The notes under the pieces are model-generated. The model made no database searches, was not told the origin of the DNA, and saw nothing but the letters and a program-made list of their open reading frames with translations. This document shows positions 7,453-13,364 of a stretch of DNA of 13,364 bases, piece by piece. Each line of letters opens with the position of its first letter. Position 1 is the first letter of the stretch. Source of the stretch: an uncultured Senegalimassilia sp. (lineage in GTDB: Bacteria > Actinomycetota > Coriobacteriia > Coriobacteriales > Eggerthellaceae). The position numbers were made by a program, and so were the translations under genes. The DNA is taken from NCBI RefSeq assembly GCF_934632265.1, contig NZ_CAKTYH010000049.1:1-13364 (forward strand), read 5' to 3'.

Positions 7453-7571
7453 CGGGGCGAATCGAGCCCGATTTGCGTCATCGGTTTGTGCTCCAGTGCT
7501 CGGTTGATCGGATGGGATGTGCGCGCCCGATTCGACCCAAGCGTACGATCATCGCGTTGGACGCGGGCTAA

Positions 7572-7605
7572 TATATAAGGCGTCAACATAGGTTGGCGTT
7601 ATATA
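7572..7605. repeat. A/T-rich imperfect hairpin between holA and rpsT
   Basis: TATATAA (7572-7578) pairs with TTATATA (7599-7605). After a two-base GG bulge, CGTCAAC (7581-7587) pairs with GTTGGCG (7592-7598) around an ATAG loop, with one G-T wobble. It abuts the A-tract of the rpsT terminator in a conspicuously A/T-rich patch. It could help end holA transcription arriving from the left, but no T-tract follows on the plus strand. The 7453-7571 stretch before it shows nothing else convincing. Confidence 0.4.
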
Positions 7606-7606
7606 C

Positions 7607-7641
7607 AAAAAAAGAACGGCTCCGGAAATCCGGAGCCGTTC
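7607..7641 (-). terminator. Intrinsic terminator of rpsT
   Basis: Read on the minus strand, a perfect 12-bp stem (GAACGGCTCCGG / CCGGAGCCGTTC, 7614-7625 and 7630-7641) with a four-base loop is followed at once by seven T (complement of 7607-7613). It lies 23 bases beyond the rpsT stop. This is a classical factor-independent terminator and the strongest one in the window. Confidence 0.93.
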
Positions 7642-7664
7642 TCGGTTCACCAGCAGGTGAGATG

Positions 7665-8222
7665 CTATTCAGCAGCCTCTTCGCCCTCAGCGGCCTCAGC
7701 CTCAGCGGCGGCCTCGGCGGCAGCAGCCTCAGCGGCCTCCTTGGCCTTGCGCTCGGCGGCAGCAGCCTCAGCGGCCTCCTTGGCCTTGCGCTCGGCGGCA
7801 GCGGCCTCGAGCTTCTGCTGCTCGGCAACGCGCTTGGCCTTCTCCTCGGCAGCGGCCTTGTAAGCGGCAGCCTTCTCAGCCTTGCGAGCAGCCTTCTTGG
7901 AGCCGGTGGCCTCCTGCTTCTTGGCCTCGGGCTTGACGTAAGCGGCGCGCACCTCGTCGGTGACGATGGTGTTGACCAGAGCCATCAGACCGGACTTGCG
8001 GTTAGCAGCCTGGTTCTTGTGGATGACGCCCTTGGAGACGGCCTTGTCGAGCAGACGGCAGGCGTACAGGCCCTTGGCGTAAGCAGCGGTTGCGTCGCCG
8101 GCGGCAACGGCCTCGCGTGCGGCGCGGATGGCGGTCTTCAGCTCGGACTTGATGGCACGATTGCGCTGACGGGACTTCTCGTTGGTGATGTTGCGCTTCT
8201 TCTGGCTCTTGATGTTGGCCAT
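7665..8222 (-). CDS. rpsT: 30S ribosomal protein S20 with long Ala/Glu/Lys-rich C-terminal extension
   Basis: S20 binds 16S rRNA early in 30S assembly. Residues 1 to about 88 are a normal S20: the basic start [11 protein letters not shown], the [20 protein letters not shown] helix, and [16 protein letters not shown], the diagnostic C-terminal helix motif. S20 usually ends near residue 85-90, but this protein continues to 185. The tail (about 98-185) is nearly all Ala, Glu, Lys and Arg with no Pro or bulky core residues after about residue 100, so it is probably a long solvent-exposed helix. It runs from basic (KKAARKAEK) to acidic ([10 protein letters not shown]). Two exact 39-bp tandem copies lie inside it. 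The ATG has AAGGAG 7 bases upstream on the minus strand, and a strong terminator follows the late stop, so the extension appears genuinely part of the gene. It is transcribed opposite to all its neighbours. Confidence 0.93.
   Translation of the reverse strand: MANIKSQKKRNITNEKSRQRNRAIKSELKTAIRAAREAVAAGDATAAYAKGLYACRLLDKAVSKGVIHKNQAANRKSGLMALVNTIVTDEVRAAYVKPEAKKQEATGSKKAARKAEKAAAYKAAAEEKAKRVAEQQKLEAAAAERKAKEAAEAAAAERKAKEAAEAAAAEAAAEAEAAEGEEAAE
7720..7797 (-). repeat. Perfect 39-bp tandem duplication in the rpsT tail
   Basis: Bases 7720-7758 and 7759-7797 are identical. The unit is 39 bp, exactly 13 codons, so it adds two copies of the [13 protein letters not shown] pattern (around residues 143-168) without a frameshift. 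Flanking sequence on both sides is a degenerate version of the same Ala/Glu/Lys codons, suggesting repeated slippage or unequal exchange. Confidence 0.95.
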
Positions 8223-8593
8223 GGTGGAACTCCTTCGTTCTAACGTGGTTTCGCCGTTTTCGGCTTATTGCGCGCTCGGCGCAGCTGCGAAGGAGTGGGT
8301 GAGATGCACAGGTGACTGATTGGCATATGACTGCGTGCGCAATGCGCAACAGCGTTCATATGCGGGAATGGACAGGATTTCCCATTCAGCTAGCCAATCG
8401 GCCACCCGGCACCACGATGATCCTTCATGCAGCCTTGTCTGCGGATGCCCTGCGTAGATTGCGAGGGCGCGCATATGCCGGATACGCAATGAGATAGAAT
8501 AGCCGATATCGCACGGTTTTGCACCTGTTGATTTGCAGTTGTGCAGAACAATGCACAACTCGATATCGGTTTTCCTCTTGAAGGGGGCTATAC
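8223..8593. other. 371-bp divergent intergenic region between rpsT and the lipoprotein gene
   Basis: No credible gene is present; short open frames here have no family resemblance or ribosome site. The rpsT ribosome site (AAGGAG on the minus strand, 8230-8235) and a small GCCG-TTTT-CGGC hairpin (8253-8264) lie in the rpsT leader. CATATG palindromes occur at 8324-8329, 8357-8362 and 8472-8477, all with a C on at least one flank. TAGAAT at 8495-8500 could be a -10 box for the rightward gene, but I find no matching -35. CCGATATCG (8503-8511) and its reverse complement (8561-8569) bracket a 24-bp inverted repeat. Promoters in both directions must lie here, but none can be fixed with confidence. 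Confidence 0.5.
8537..8560. promoter_or_regulatory. 24-bp inverted repeat, possible operator upstream of the CxxCH lipoprotein
   Basis: AGTTGTGCA (8537-8545) and its exact reverse complement TGCACAACT (8552-8560) are separated by six bases. Two more TGCA cores at 8520-8523 and 8534-8537 lie close by. No T-tract follows, which argues against a terminator. Nine-base arms with a short spacer, about 35 bases before the start codon, fit a dimeric transcription factor site or an mRNA hairpin in the leader. Confidence 0.45.
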
Positions 8594-9022
8594 ATGGGTG
8601 TTCGGAAGGTTGCCGTCGCAGCGAGCATGGCCTTTGCGCTTGCAACGACGTTCGGGCTTGTCGGGTGCGGCTCGGGCCAGCATGAGGTCATCGATCAGGG
8701 GCAGGATTGCTCCAGCTGCCATTCGGGCGGCAAACAGGTCTTCGATGAAGCTGCTCCCGCGTCCGCCGTCCAATCAAGCGGAACCGTGTCCGTCAAAACC
8801 TCTGCTGAGCAGGTTCTGGTCTGCAAACCCATCTTCGTTTCCGAAGACGGCTCCAAGTTCGTTCCCGAGCAGATGTCTTCGGTGAAGGCGACGGACGGTT
8901 CGGCTCAGGTGCAGCTGTCCGAGGGCACCTGGGCGCTCTGCACGCAGGGGCAGGGTTCCGTCAAAGCCCAGCTGGTCACGGTATCACCGGAGGGGTCTGG
9001 GCCCGTTGACGTGGAATTGTAG
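8594..9022 (+). CDS. Putative lipoprotein with one CxxCH haem-binding motif
   Basis: I do not recognise a named family. The 142-residue product has a lipoprotein signal: basic MGVRK, a hydrophobic stretch, and the lipobox LVGC with the modified cysteine at residue 25. After a short linker comes CSSCH (residues 39-43), the covalent haem c attachment motif, followed by Ser-Gly-Gly-Lys. The rest (about 65-142) looks like a small beta-rich domain with two more cysteines (C77, C116) that could form a disulfide and a Met at 94 that could be a distal haem ligand. GGGGG lies 6 bases before the ATG. It would sit on the outer face of the cytoplasmic membrane, perhaps as an electron carrier. Alternatively CxxCH could bind a metal or be redox-active. 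Neighbours give no functional clue. Confidence 0.8.
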   Translation: MGVRKVAVAASMAFALATTFGLVGCGSGQHEVIDQGQDCSSCHSGGKQVFDEAAPASAVQSSGTVSVKTSAEQVLVCKPIFVSEDGSKFVPEQMSSVKATDGSAQVQLSEGTWALCTQGQGSVKAQLVTVSPEGSGPVDVEL

Positions 9023-9051
9023 TGCTATGGCGGAATGGAACCGCTGCTAGC

Positions 9052-9060
9052 TGGTAAAAT
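9052..9060 (+). promoter_or_regulatory. Extended -10 element, probable lepA promoter
   Basis: TGGTAAAAT at 9052-9060 is a TGn-extended -10 with five of six consensus bases in the hexamer. No good -35 stands at the right distance, which extended -10 promoters tolerate. Transcription from about 9067 would give a leader near 118 bases before lepA. Confidence 0.45.
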
Positions 9061-9109
9061 CCGTGCTTATGCAAACATCATGGTTGCATGGCGGAAAGCA
9101 TCGTCCGCG

Positions 9110-9123
9110 GCGCGTCGACGCGC
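9110..9123. repeat. GC-only palindrome in the lepA leader
   Basis: GCGCGTCGACGCGC is a perfect 14-base palindrome 62 bases before the lepA start. Upstream, ATGCAA near 9069 and TTGCAT near 9084 can pair as a second, weaker stem. They may fold in the leader RNA; nothing resembles a known riboswitch. Confidence 0.3.
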
Positions 9124-9184
9124 GCCTGGCAAGCCTGTCGCGCAACCGTCGCAATAATAAGGCGTCAAGAAAGCAAGAGGCCAC

Positions 9185-10987
9185 ATGACCGACCCATCGC
9201 ATATCCGAAACTTCAGCATCATCGCCCATATCGACCATGGCAAGTCCACGCTCTCCGACCGCGTGTTGGAGATGACGGGCACTGTGGCGCATCGCGACAT
9301 GCAGGCCCAGCTGCTTGACAGCATGGACATCGAGCGCGAGCGCGGCATCACCATCAAAAGCCAGGCCGTTCGCGTGAACTACACCGCCGACGATGGGGAA
9401 ACCTACCAGTTCAACCTCATCGACACGCCGGGTCATGTCGACTTCACCTACGAGGTCAGCCGCAGTCTGGCAGCATGCGAAGGCGCGGTGCTCGTAGTCG
9501 ACGCCACCCAGGGCGTCGAGGCGCAAACGGTGGCAAACGCCATGATGGCCATGAACGCCAACCTTGAGATTATCCCGCTCATCAACAAGATCGACCTGCC
9601 CAGCGCCGAACCCGAGCGCGTCAAGGCCGAGATCGAGGACGGCCTTGCCATCCCTGCCGACGATGCCGTGCTGGCCAGCGGTAAAACCGGCGTGGGCGTG
9701 CATGACCTGCTGGAGGCCGTGGTCTACAACATCCCCGCGCCCCAAGGCGATGCTGACGCCCCGTTGCGCGCGCTCATCTTCGACAGCTATTTCGATCCGT
9801 ATCGCGGCGTCGTGGCGCTCGTGCGCGTGGTCGATGGCGCAATGCACAAGGGCCAGAAGCTCAAGCTCATGGCCAGCGGCAAGACCATCCTGGCCGAAGA
9901 GGTGGGTGCGCGTCATCCCGCAGAGGAGCCGCTGCCGCAGCTCGGCGTGGGCGAGGTAGGGTACCTGGTCACTGGCCTTAAGGACCTTTCGCAGGTTAAG
10001 GTGGGCGATACGCTCACCCTGGCTGAAGGCGGCGTCGATGAGCCGTTGCCGGGTTATCGCGAGGCCAAGCCCATGGTCTACACCGGTTTGTTCCCCATCG
10101 ATTCGGACCAGTACGAGCCGCTCAAAGAGGCTCTCGAGAAGCTGTCCCTCAACGATCCGGCGCTTATCTGGGAGCCTGAGAAATCTCACGCGCTCGGCTT
10201 CGGCTTCCGCGTGGGCTTCTTGGGCCTGCTGCATATGGAAGTCGTCAAGGAGCGACTGGAGCGCGAGTTCAACCTCGATCTTCTGGCAACCGCCCCTTCG
10301 GTGGAGTACCACGTCTTCCGCCAAGGCGGTGAGATGATCAGCCTGCATTCGCCGCAGGAGATGCCCGACCCCGGCGAGATCGAGCGCATCGAGGAGCCTT
10401 ATCTGAAAGCGAAGATCCTCATCCCGCCCGATTACGTCGGCGCGGTCATGGACCTGACCGTGGCGCGTCGCGGCACGTTCGTCACCATGAACTACCTGTC
10501 GCAGCATACGGTGGAAATGCTGTGGGAGATTCCGCTGTCCGAGCTGATCATGGACTACTTCGACAAGCTGAAGTCCAACACCAAAGGCTATGCCAGCCTT
10601 GATTACGACTTCGACGGGTACAAGCCGTCGAACCTGGTCAAGCTCGATATCCTGCTTTCCGGCAAGCCCATCGACGCGCTCAGCTTCATCGTGCATCGCG
10701 ATAAGGCCTACGACCGCGGACGCGTGCTCACCGAAAAGCTCAAGGAGATCATCCCTCGCCAGATGTTCGAGGTTCCCATCCAGGCAGCCATCGGCGGGCG
10801 CGTGCTCGCGCGCGAGACCGTGAAGGCCAAGCGCAAGGACGTGCTTGCGAAGTGCTATGGCGGCGACATCAGCCGTAAGCGCAAGCTGCTCGAGAAGCAG
10901 AAGCAGGGCAAGAAGCGCATGAAGGCCATCGGCAACGTCGAGGTGCCGCAAGAGGCGTTCATGGCTATCCTGAAGGTCGACGATTAG
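9185..10987 (+). CDS. lepA: Elongation factor 4 (LepA), translational GTPase
   Basis: LepA is a ribosome-associated GTPase related to EF-G; it has been linked to back-translocation and to 30S assembly or initiation. The 600-residue length is normal. The GTPase motifs are intact: AHIDHGKST (residues 14-22), RGITIKSQ in switch I, DTPGH (80-84), NKID (134-137), and a G5 segment ASGKTG where SAKTG is commoner. The EF-G-like domains follow, without an EF-G domain IV. The LepA-specific C-terminal domain is clear ([25 protein letters not shown], ending with [10 protein letters not shown]). AAGAGG precedes the ATG. It appears to head an operon with the small membrane protein, dusB and hemW. Confidence 0.97.
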   Translation: MTDPSHIRNFSIIAHIDHGKSTLSDRVLEMTGTVAHRDMQAQLLDSMDIERERGITIKSQAVRVNYTADDGETYQFNLIDTPGHVDFTYEVSRSLAACEGAVLVVDATQGVEAQTVANAMMAMNANLEIIPLINKIDLPSAEPERVKAEIEDGLAIPADDAVLASGKTGVGVHDLLEAVVYNIPAPQGDADAPLRALIFDSYFDPYRGVVALVRVVDGAMHKGQKLKLMASGKTILAEEVGARHPAEEPLPQLGVGEVGYLVTGLKDLSQVKVGDTLTLAEGGVDEPLPGYREAKPMVYTGLFPIDSDQYEPLKEALEKLSLNDPALIWEPEKSHALGFGFRVGFLGLLHMEVVKERLEREFNLDLLATAPSVEYHVFRQGGEMISLHSPQEMPDPGEIERIEEPYLKAKILIPPDYVGAVMDLTVARRGTFVTMNYLSQHTVEMLWEIPLSELIMDYFDKLKSNTKGYASLDYDFDGYKPSNLVKLDILLSGKPIDALSFIVHRDKAYDRGRVLTEKLKEIIPRQMFEVPIQAAIGGRVLARETVKAKRKDVLAKCYGGDISRKRKLLEKQKQGKKRMKAIGNVEVPQEAFMAILKVDD

Positions 10988-11002
10988 GGGCTGTTGCGGA
11001 AT

Positions 11003-11197
11003 ATGAGCGCAAAACGCAACGAATACAACTGGTTGGACGACGCCTTCGACGACAAGAAGGCTCGCGAAGAGCTCGAGCGTGCGCAGCGGGGCGGCACGAA
11101 GGCCGCTGGCGTGGGCTGCATCGTGGTGGTGCTCGCGCTTATCGTGCTGCTCGGCTTCACGTTGGTTTCCGGCGTGAGCATCCTGTCTGCAATGTAA
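11003..11197 (+). CDS. Small single-pass membrane protein of unknown function
   Basis: A 64-residue protein I cannot assign to a family. Residues 1-32 are hydrophilic and highly charged (NEYNWLDDAFDDKKAREELERAQ, a likely amphipathic helix). A Gly/Lys patch follows, then a hydrophobic helix of about 22 residues (GCIVVVLALIVLLGFTLVSGV) and a very short tail. By the positive-inside rule the charged part should face the cytoplasm. ATG at 11003 (GGA just upstream) is preferred; TTG at 10994 would add three residues. It lies 15 bases after lepA and 9 bases before dusB, so it is co-transcribed with both. The codon pattern matches its neighbours, supporting a real gene. Confidence 0.72.
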   Translation: MSAKRNEYNWLDDAFDDKKAREELERAQRGGTKAAGVGCIVVVLALIVLLGFTLVSGVSILSAM

Positions 11198-11206
11198 GGC
11201 GGGCGC

Positions 11207-12178
11207 ATGTACGATTTCTTCGATCGCCATCGTCTGCTGCTGGCGCCTATGGCCGGCGTGTCGGACATGGCTTTTCGCACGCTGTGCCGCGAGCAGGGCG
11301 CCGATCTGACCTATACCGAGATGGTTTCGGCTAAGGGCCTGTCGTATGCCAACGAGAAGACGCGCCACCTGCTCGACCTTGCGCAAGGCGAGGACATGGT
11401 GGCCGTGCAGCTGTTCGGCCACGAGCCCGACACCATGGCCTCCCAAGCTGTTTGGATCGAGCAGGTCATGGGCGACAAGCTTGCCTATATCGATATCAAC
11501 ATGGGATGCCCCGCGCGCAAGATCGTCACGAAAGGCGACGGCAGCGCGCTCATGCGCGACCCCGACCTGGCCGCCTCCATCGTGTCGGCGGTAAGCCGGG
11601 CGGTAGAACATCCCGTCACGGTTAAGTTCCGCCGCGGTTGGGCCATGGGGTGCGAAACCGCCCCCGAATTCGCGGTGAGCATGCAGGAGGCTGGAGCCGC
11701 CGCTGTCGCGGTGCACGGACGCTATGCCGAGCAGCTGTACCGGGGAAGCGCCGACTGGGGCGTCGTCGCTCGCGTCAAGCAGGCGGTAGATGTGCCCGTG
11801 GTAGGCAACGGCGACGTGAAATGCGGAGCCGATGCCGTGGCCATCACCCGCGAGACCGGTTGCGATGCAGTTATGATCGCGCGTGCCGCCGAGGGCAATC
11901 CGTGGATATTCTCCCAGGCCGCAGCTGCGCTTGCGGGTTTGCCCGAGCCTGGTGCGCCCACTGTGGAGCAGCGCATCGCCATGGCCCGTCGCCATGCGCG
12001 GCTGCTCGCGCAGCGCGAAGGGCGCAACATCGTGCGCATGCGCAAGCACGCCATGTGGTATATGACGGGCCTTCCCGGGGCCGCCGCGGCACGTGGGAAG
12101 ATCAATGCCTGCGTGGGCCTCGATGATTTCGATGCCGTGTTCGACGAGCTGCTTGAGATTGCGGGAAACCATGCATGA
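11207..12178 (+). CDS. dusB: tRNA-dihydrouridine synthase, DusB-like
   Basis: An FMN-dependent enzyme that reduces uridines in the tRNA D-loop. The 323-residue protein has the Dus TIM barrel: LAPMAGVSDMAFRTLC at the start, TEMVSAKGL, and QLFGHEP. INMGCPARK carries the catalytic cysteine C101. VKFRRGW, VHGRYAEQLYRG and VVGNGDVK follow, with MIARAAEGNPWIF near the FMN phosphate site. The helical tRNA-recognition domain follows (RKHAMWYMTGLPGAAAARGKIN). DusB type is chosen on overall similarity of these motifs to the widespread bacterial form, but Dus subtypes are hard to tell apart by eye. GGCGGG precedes the ATG. The last eight bases overlap hemW. Confidence 0.92.
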   Translation: MYDFFDRHRLLLAPMAGVSDMAFRTLCREQGADLTYTEMVSAKGLSYANEKTRHLLDLAQGEDMVAVQLFGHEPDTMASQAVWIEQVMGDKLAYIDINMGCPARKIVTKGDGSALMRDPDLAASIVSAVSRAVEHPVTVKFRRGWAMGCETAPEFAVSMQEAGAAAVAVHGRYAEQLYRGSADWGVVARVKQAVDVPVVGNGDVKCGADAVAITRETGCDAVMIARAAEGNPWIFSQAAAALAGLPEPGAPTVEQRIAMARRHARLLAQREGRNIVRMRKHAMWYMTGLPGAAAARGKINACVGLDDFDAVFDELLEIAGNHA

Positions 12179-13277
12179 TCCCTATCGCGCGCTGTACCTG
12201 CATCTGCCGTTTTGCGTGAAGCGGTGCAGCTACTGCGACTTCGCTACCGCTGCCGTGCCTGCCGAAAGCCCGCACATCGACGAATACGTGGAAGACCTGT
12301 GCCTGCAGATCCGACGCAAGTCGAAAGAAGGCGAGTTGGGAAGCGTCTCGACGGTGTATCTTGGCGGCGGTACCCCTTCTCATGTGGGCATGCCGCGCCT
12401 GTCCATGCTGCTTTATACCCTGGGGCTTTCCATGCGTTTGGAACCCGATGTGGAATGCACCATGGAGGCGAACCCCGAAAGCCTGACCTCGGCAATGGTC
12501 CGCGATATCTGGGCGCTGGGCGTCAACAGGCTTTCCATCGGCGTCCAAAGCTTCGATGATAAGGTCCTCGGCATTTTGGGACGCGCCCATGATGCGCAAG
12601 GGGCGAAGCAGGCTGTCGCCTGCGCACGGGAGAGGTTCGACAACGTCAGCGTCGATCTGATGTGCGGAATACCCGGTCAGAGCATCGAATCGTTCGAAGA
12701 CAGCGTTCGAACGGCCATCGAATGCGGGGTCTCGCATATCAGCGTGTACCCGCTCACCATCGAACCCCATACGCCCTTCGACGCCATGGTCTTATCCGGG
12801 GAGCTTCCCGAACCTGATGACGATGTCGAGGCAGAGCATATGCAGGCGGCGGCTCGCATCTTCTCGCAGGCCGGCTTCCATCGCTATGAAGTGGCAAGCT
12901 ATGCGAAACCCGGTTTCGAGTGCCGTCACAACATCGCGTATTGGACTGGCATTCCCTACCTGGGCCTTGGGCGTAGCGCGGCCAGCATGACGCAGAACGC
13001 CGAGCGCCGTATGCGCGTGCAAGATGGGCAGGTCACCGATGACCTCGACGCTGGGGAAATGGTTGCCGAGGATATGATGCTGGGCATGCGCATGTCGCGC
13101 GGTATTTCCGATGACCTGGTGCAGCGTGCATCGCAACTTCTTCCGAAAACCTCGGAGACGCTCGATGCTCTTGTCGAACAGGGGCTGTGCGAGCATGTCG
13201 ACGGTCGTTGGCGCCCTACCGAACGCGGGTGGTTGTGCGGCAACCAGCTCTACGGCGCGCTGTTCGATTTGGCGTAG
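12171..13277 (+). CDS. hemW: Radical SAM haem chaperone HemW
   Basis: HemW binds haem and an iron-sulfur cluster and is thought to deliver haem to respiratory proteins; it was long annotated as an oxygen-independent coproporphyrinogen oxidase, but lacks that activity. The 368-residue protein has LYLHLPFCVKRCSYCDF with the radical SAM cysteines C15, C19 and C22. GGGTPS near residue 65 binds SAM. The EANPES and GVNRLSIGVQSF strands follow, then CRHNIAYW (251-258), whose HNxxYW is typical of HemW. ATG at 12171 is chosen because it puts the family's N-terminal strand at the start; the frame is open further upstream only inside dusB. It overlaps dusB by 8 bases. hemW before hrcA is a familiar arrangement. 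Confidence 0.94.
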   Translation: MHDPYRALYLHLPFCVKRCSYCDFATAAVPAESPHIDEYVEDLCLQIRRKSKEGELGSVSTVYLGGGTPSHVGMPRLSMLLYTLGLSMRLEPDVECTMEANPESLTSAMVRDIWALGVNRLSIGVQSFDDKVLGILGRAHDAQGAKQAVACARERFDNVSVDLMCGIPGQSIESFEDSVRTAIECGVSHISVYPLTIEPHTPFDAMVLSGELPEPDDDVEAEHMQAAARIFSQAGFHRYEVASYAKPGFECRHNIAYWTGIPYLGLGRSAASMTQNAERRMRVQDGQVTDDLDAGEMVAEDMMLGMRMSRGISDDLVQRASQLLPKTSETLDALVEQGLCEHVDGRWRPTERGWLCGNQLYGALFDLA

Positions 13278-13310
13278 GGAGTGTCCGTTTCTTACGATTC
13301 GGTGCAATCT

Positions 13311-13337
13311 TTAGCACTCCAACCACCACGCTGCTAA
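13311..13337 (+). promoter_or_regulatory. CIRCE-like HrcA operator
   Basis: The left half TTAGCACTC (13311-13319) is the exact CIRCE consensus. After exactly nine bases comes CGCTGCTAA (13329-13337), matching six of nine bases of the right half GAGTGCTAA. HrcA represses heat-shock genes through this element. Its place 33 bases after hemW strongly suggests that hrcA (with grpE, dnaJ or dnaK) begins just beyond the window. Confidence 0.8.
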
Positions 13338-13340
13338 TAT
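13311..13340 (+). promoter_or_regulatory. Extended -10 promoter overlapping CIRCE
   Basis: TGCTAATAT (13332-13340) is an extended -10 with five of six consensus bases. TTAGCA (13311-13316) stands 18 bases upstream as a -35-like box matching four of six. The operator covers the whole core promoter, so bound HrcA would block RNA polymerase. Transcription would start near 13347. Confidence 0.6.
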
Positions 13341-13344
13341 TAGC
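13333..13344. repeat. 12-base palindrome on the promoter's -10 box
   Basis: GCTAATATTAGC is a perfect palindrome that shares its left half with the degenerate right CIRCE arm and contains the -10 hexamer. It may be a second operator or an accident of the A/T-rich -10. Confidence 0.4.
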
Positions 13345-13364
13345 TGTTACGAAATAGCTTATAC

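Noticed and set aside
7458..7534. CGAATCG / CGATTCG inverted repeat after holA, considered as a terminator or tRNA
   Set aside because: The arms are 7 bases and more than 60 bases apart with no T-tract, and no cloverleaf can be drawn.
7593..8243. 216-codon plus-strand frame opposite rpsT, Gly/Leu/Ser-rich
   Set aside because: It is the antisense image of the Ala/Glu/Lys codons of the S20 tail. It crosses the rpsT terminator and has no family resemblance.
8312..8497. 61-codon open frame in the divergent intergenic region
   Set aside because: No ribosome site, no coding-type codon pattern and no familiar motif.
12093..12170. Longer hemW start inside dusB
   Set aside because: The added residues read as out-of-frame dusB sequence with no HemW similarity; HemW proteins begin a few residues before the LYLHLPFC strand.
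9047..12172. Open frame of 1041 codons on the minus strand across lepA, the small gene and most of dusB
   Set aside because: It runs antisense to genes with clear families and good ribosome sites. The translation is rich in His, Arg and Ala with no recognisable domain, and long stop-free antisense frames are expected in high-GC DNA with biased codons.

Overview
The window reads as a stretch of high-GC chromosome from an actinobacterium, most likely class Coriobacteriia (an Eggerthellaceae-like gut anaerobe). The actinobacterial nucleoid protein mIHF sits directly before gmk and rpoZ. The block comEA-comEC-holA-rpsT-lepA-(dusB)-hemW, ending just before what looks like an hrcA heat-shock operon, is familiar from Gram-positive genomes. 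A CxxCH lipoprotein fits the cytochrome-rich lifestyle of Eggerthellaceae. The class is inferred from gene order and protein flavour, not from a search. No CRISPR array, tRNA, rRNA, insertion sequence or phage gene is visible.

Layout. 1-432: 3' end of pyrF (pyrimidine synthesis). 648-1800: a tight operon mihF-gmk-rpoZ behind a good extended -10 promoter. 1976-3193: thiI (tRNA 4-thiouridine). 3194-3394: two consecutive hairpins, the second an 18-bp stem that probably ends the thiI transcript. 3395-7452: comEA-comEC-holA, the DNA-uptake pair joined to the clamp-loader delta subunit. 7665-8222, minus strand: rpsT, encoding a ribosomal protein S20 about twice the usual length, with a textbook terminator at 7607-7641. 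8223-8593: a 371-bp divergent intergenic region with inverted repeats. 8594-9022: a small CxxCH lipoprotein. 9185-13277: lepA, a small membrane protein, dusB and hemW, tightly packed. 13278-13364: a CIRCE-like operator overlapping an extended -10 promoter, so HrcA-controlled genes should start just outside the window.

How the genes work together. Nearly everything is core information processing: nucleotide supply (pyrF, gmk), transcription and chromosome structure (rpoZ, mihF), tRNA modification (thiI, dusB), replication (holA), translation (rpsT, lepA), haem trafficking (hemW) and DNA uptake (comEA, comEC). The parts least explained by known families are the long Ala/Glu/Lys tail on S20 with its 39-bp tandem duplication, the lone haem-motif lipoprotein in front of lepA, the 64-residue membrane protein between lepA and dusB, cysteine clusters in ComEC, and several symmetrical intergenic elements. 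I saw no convincing new multi-gene defence or metabolic system.
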